Origin: Muribaculaceae bacterium
Lineage (GTDB): Bacteria > Bacteroidota > Bacteroidia > Bacteroidales > Muribaculaceae
DNA length: 64,000 nt
Direction: 5' to 3'
Assembly (NCBI GenBank): GCA_017559355.1
Contig: JAFYSL010000023.1
Span: 1-64,000 of the forward strand
Below the pieces are notes generated by a model. The model made no database searches. It saw only the letters and a list, made by a program, of their open reading frames with translations, and was not told the DNA's origin. Of the stretch, positions 63,196-64,000 are shown piece by piece (within the stretch, counting starts at the first letter, position 1; every line of letters starts with the position of its first letter). The translations under genes and the position numbers were made by a program.

Positions 63196-64000
63196 ATGGC
63201 AAAGAAATTAAACCATAAACCGGGGGCAGAACGCCAACCCTTTCGCCCTGATGTGATCGAAACATATGAGGTGACAGCTGAAACTACTTTGTTGCCATTC
63301 TTGTTTGAATCAATGCCACAACGCAAGCGCGTTACTATAAAGGATTATCTCAAACATAATCAAGTAGCGGTAAATAATGTGCCACTAACTCAATTCAATA
63401 CCGAACTTCACCCAGGTGATGTGGTGAAGGTGAATCTTTCACGCGAGTTTCAAGTGTTTTATCATCGCCGTATGCAATTGGTGTATGAAGATGATGACAT
63501 TATCGTAGTAAATAAAGGATACGGATTGCTATCAATGGGTACTGATAAAGTAAAAGATGGCACTGCATATTCTATTGTGCGCGATTATGTAAAATGGCAA
63601 GATCCTCGTAATAAGATATTTATTGTGCATCGTCTTGACCGCGATACATCGGGTTTAATGATGTTTGCAAAGAGTGTAGAGGCTAAAGAAGCAATGCAAC
63701 ACAACTGGAACAATATGGTGCTTAATCGTAAGTATCTTGCCGTTGTAGAGGGTAAAGTTGATGAACCCGAAGGTACAATCAAGAGTTATCTCGCTGAAAA
63801 TACTCAATTTGAGGTGTATTCAACTGAAAATCCCGACGAAGGTCAACTCGCCGTAACTCGCTACTCAACCATAAAGAGCAAAAATGGTTACACTTTGCTT
63901 GAAGTGGAACTTGATACTGGTCGAAAAAACCAAATTCGTGTGCATATGAAGGATCTCGGTCATCCTATCGTTGGCGACCGTAAATATGGAGCGAAAACAA
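63196..64000 (+). CDS. RluA-family pseudouridine synthase (3' end outside window)
   Basis: Partial, 268 codons, still open at the window edge. It begins MAKKLNHKPGAERQPF at ATG 63196, 5 bp after the topA stop. An S4-type RNA-binding domain (about 40-90: KRVTIKDYLKHNQVAVNNVP) is followed by the synthase domain (from about 95: LVYEDDDIIVVNKGYGLLSM), with the catalytic Asp in HRLDRDTSGLMM and KYLAVVEGKV, NQIRVHMKDLGHPIVGDRKYG near the edge. It isomerises uridine in rRNA or tRNA. The exact site (RluC/RluD-like) cannot be told from the fragment. Confidence 0.93.
   Translation, partial: MAKKLNHKPGAERQPFRPDVIETYEVTAETTLLPFLFESMPQRKRVTIKDYLKHNQVAVNNVPLTQFNTELHPGDVVKVNLSREFQVFYHRRMQLVYEDDDIIVVNKGYGLLSMGTDKVKDGTAYSIVRDYVKWQDPRNKIFIVHRLDRDTSGLMMFAKSVEAKEAMQHNWNNMVLNRKYLAVVEGKVDEPEGTIKSYLAENTQFEVYSTENPDEGQLAVTRYSTIKSKNGYTLLEVELDTGRKNQIRVHMKDLGHPIVGDRKYGAKT

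Overview
The window is a chromosomal stretch of a Bacteroidota bacterium, most likely order Bacteroidales (a gut, Muribaculaceae-like lineage would fit, but this is inference). The grounds are a SusC/SusD polysaccharide-utilisation locus, BspA-like leucine-rich surface proteins with C-terminal sorting-type domains, a fused SecDF, the long form of IspG, AsnA, several lipoproteins with acidic residues after the lipid cysteine, and repeated Bacteroidota-type promoters (a -7 box TAnnTTTG with TTG/TTTG about 20 bp upstream). Most genes are ordinary core genes. I saw no insertion sequence, prophage or CRISPR array.

Layout. 1-6.4 kb: tRNA-Asp, asnA, a long-chain polyprenyl diphosphate synthase, polA (its proofreading domain has lost the Exo I acidic pair) and a tiny lipoprotein. 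6.6-11.2 kb: an operon of namZ (exo-N-acetylmuramidase family), a sodium:solute symporter, a WYL regulator and an acyltransferase. 11.2-14.8 kb, minus strand: rubredoxin (short), a class-3-like aldehyde dehydrogenase and a long-chain acyl-CoA synthetase whose promoter carries a clear inverted repeat. 15.1-24.6 kb, minus strand: a surface-glycan region with dusB, two GIN-domain proteins, a Wzx-type flippase, a Wzi-like outer-membrane protein, a lipoprotein, and legB-neuD-neuB for a nonulosonic (legionaminic/sialic-type) acid. The 3' end of neuB is duplicated downstream, and the two copies flank a small membrane-protein gene. 24.8-28.3 kb: two tandem BspA-like LRR proteins. 28.5-34.3 kb, minus strand: the operon rpoN - PAP2-like - purE - ispG - M16 peptidase.

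34.4-36.4 kb: an iron-dependent alcohol dehydrogenase converging on trmD. 36.6-47.8 kb: a five-gene locus of susC, susD, two further surface lipoproteins and a secreted GHL10 glycosyl-hydrolase-like protein. GHL10 includes the E. coli peptidoglycan glycan hydrolase DigH (YddW), so this locus and namZ-symporter could both feed on peptidoglycan sugars. 47.9-52.5 kb: XRE-cupin regulator, acyl-CoA synthetase, proB, proA. 52.6-57.5 kb: a large TPR protein with an outer-membrane barrel that lacks a TonB plug. 57.7-64 kb: secDF, topA and the start of an RluA-family pseudouridine synthase cut by the window edge.

The observations most worth following are the neuB 3'-end duplication around a small membrane-protein cassette, the loss of the Exo I motif in PolA, the GHL10-containing Sus locus with a hairpin just inside its leader, the TPR/plugless-barrel pair, and two promoters with embedded inverted repeats.
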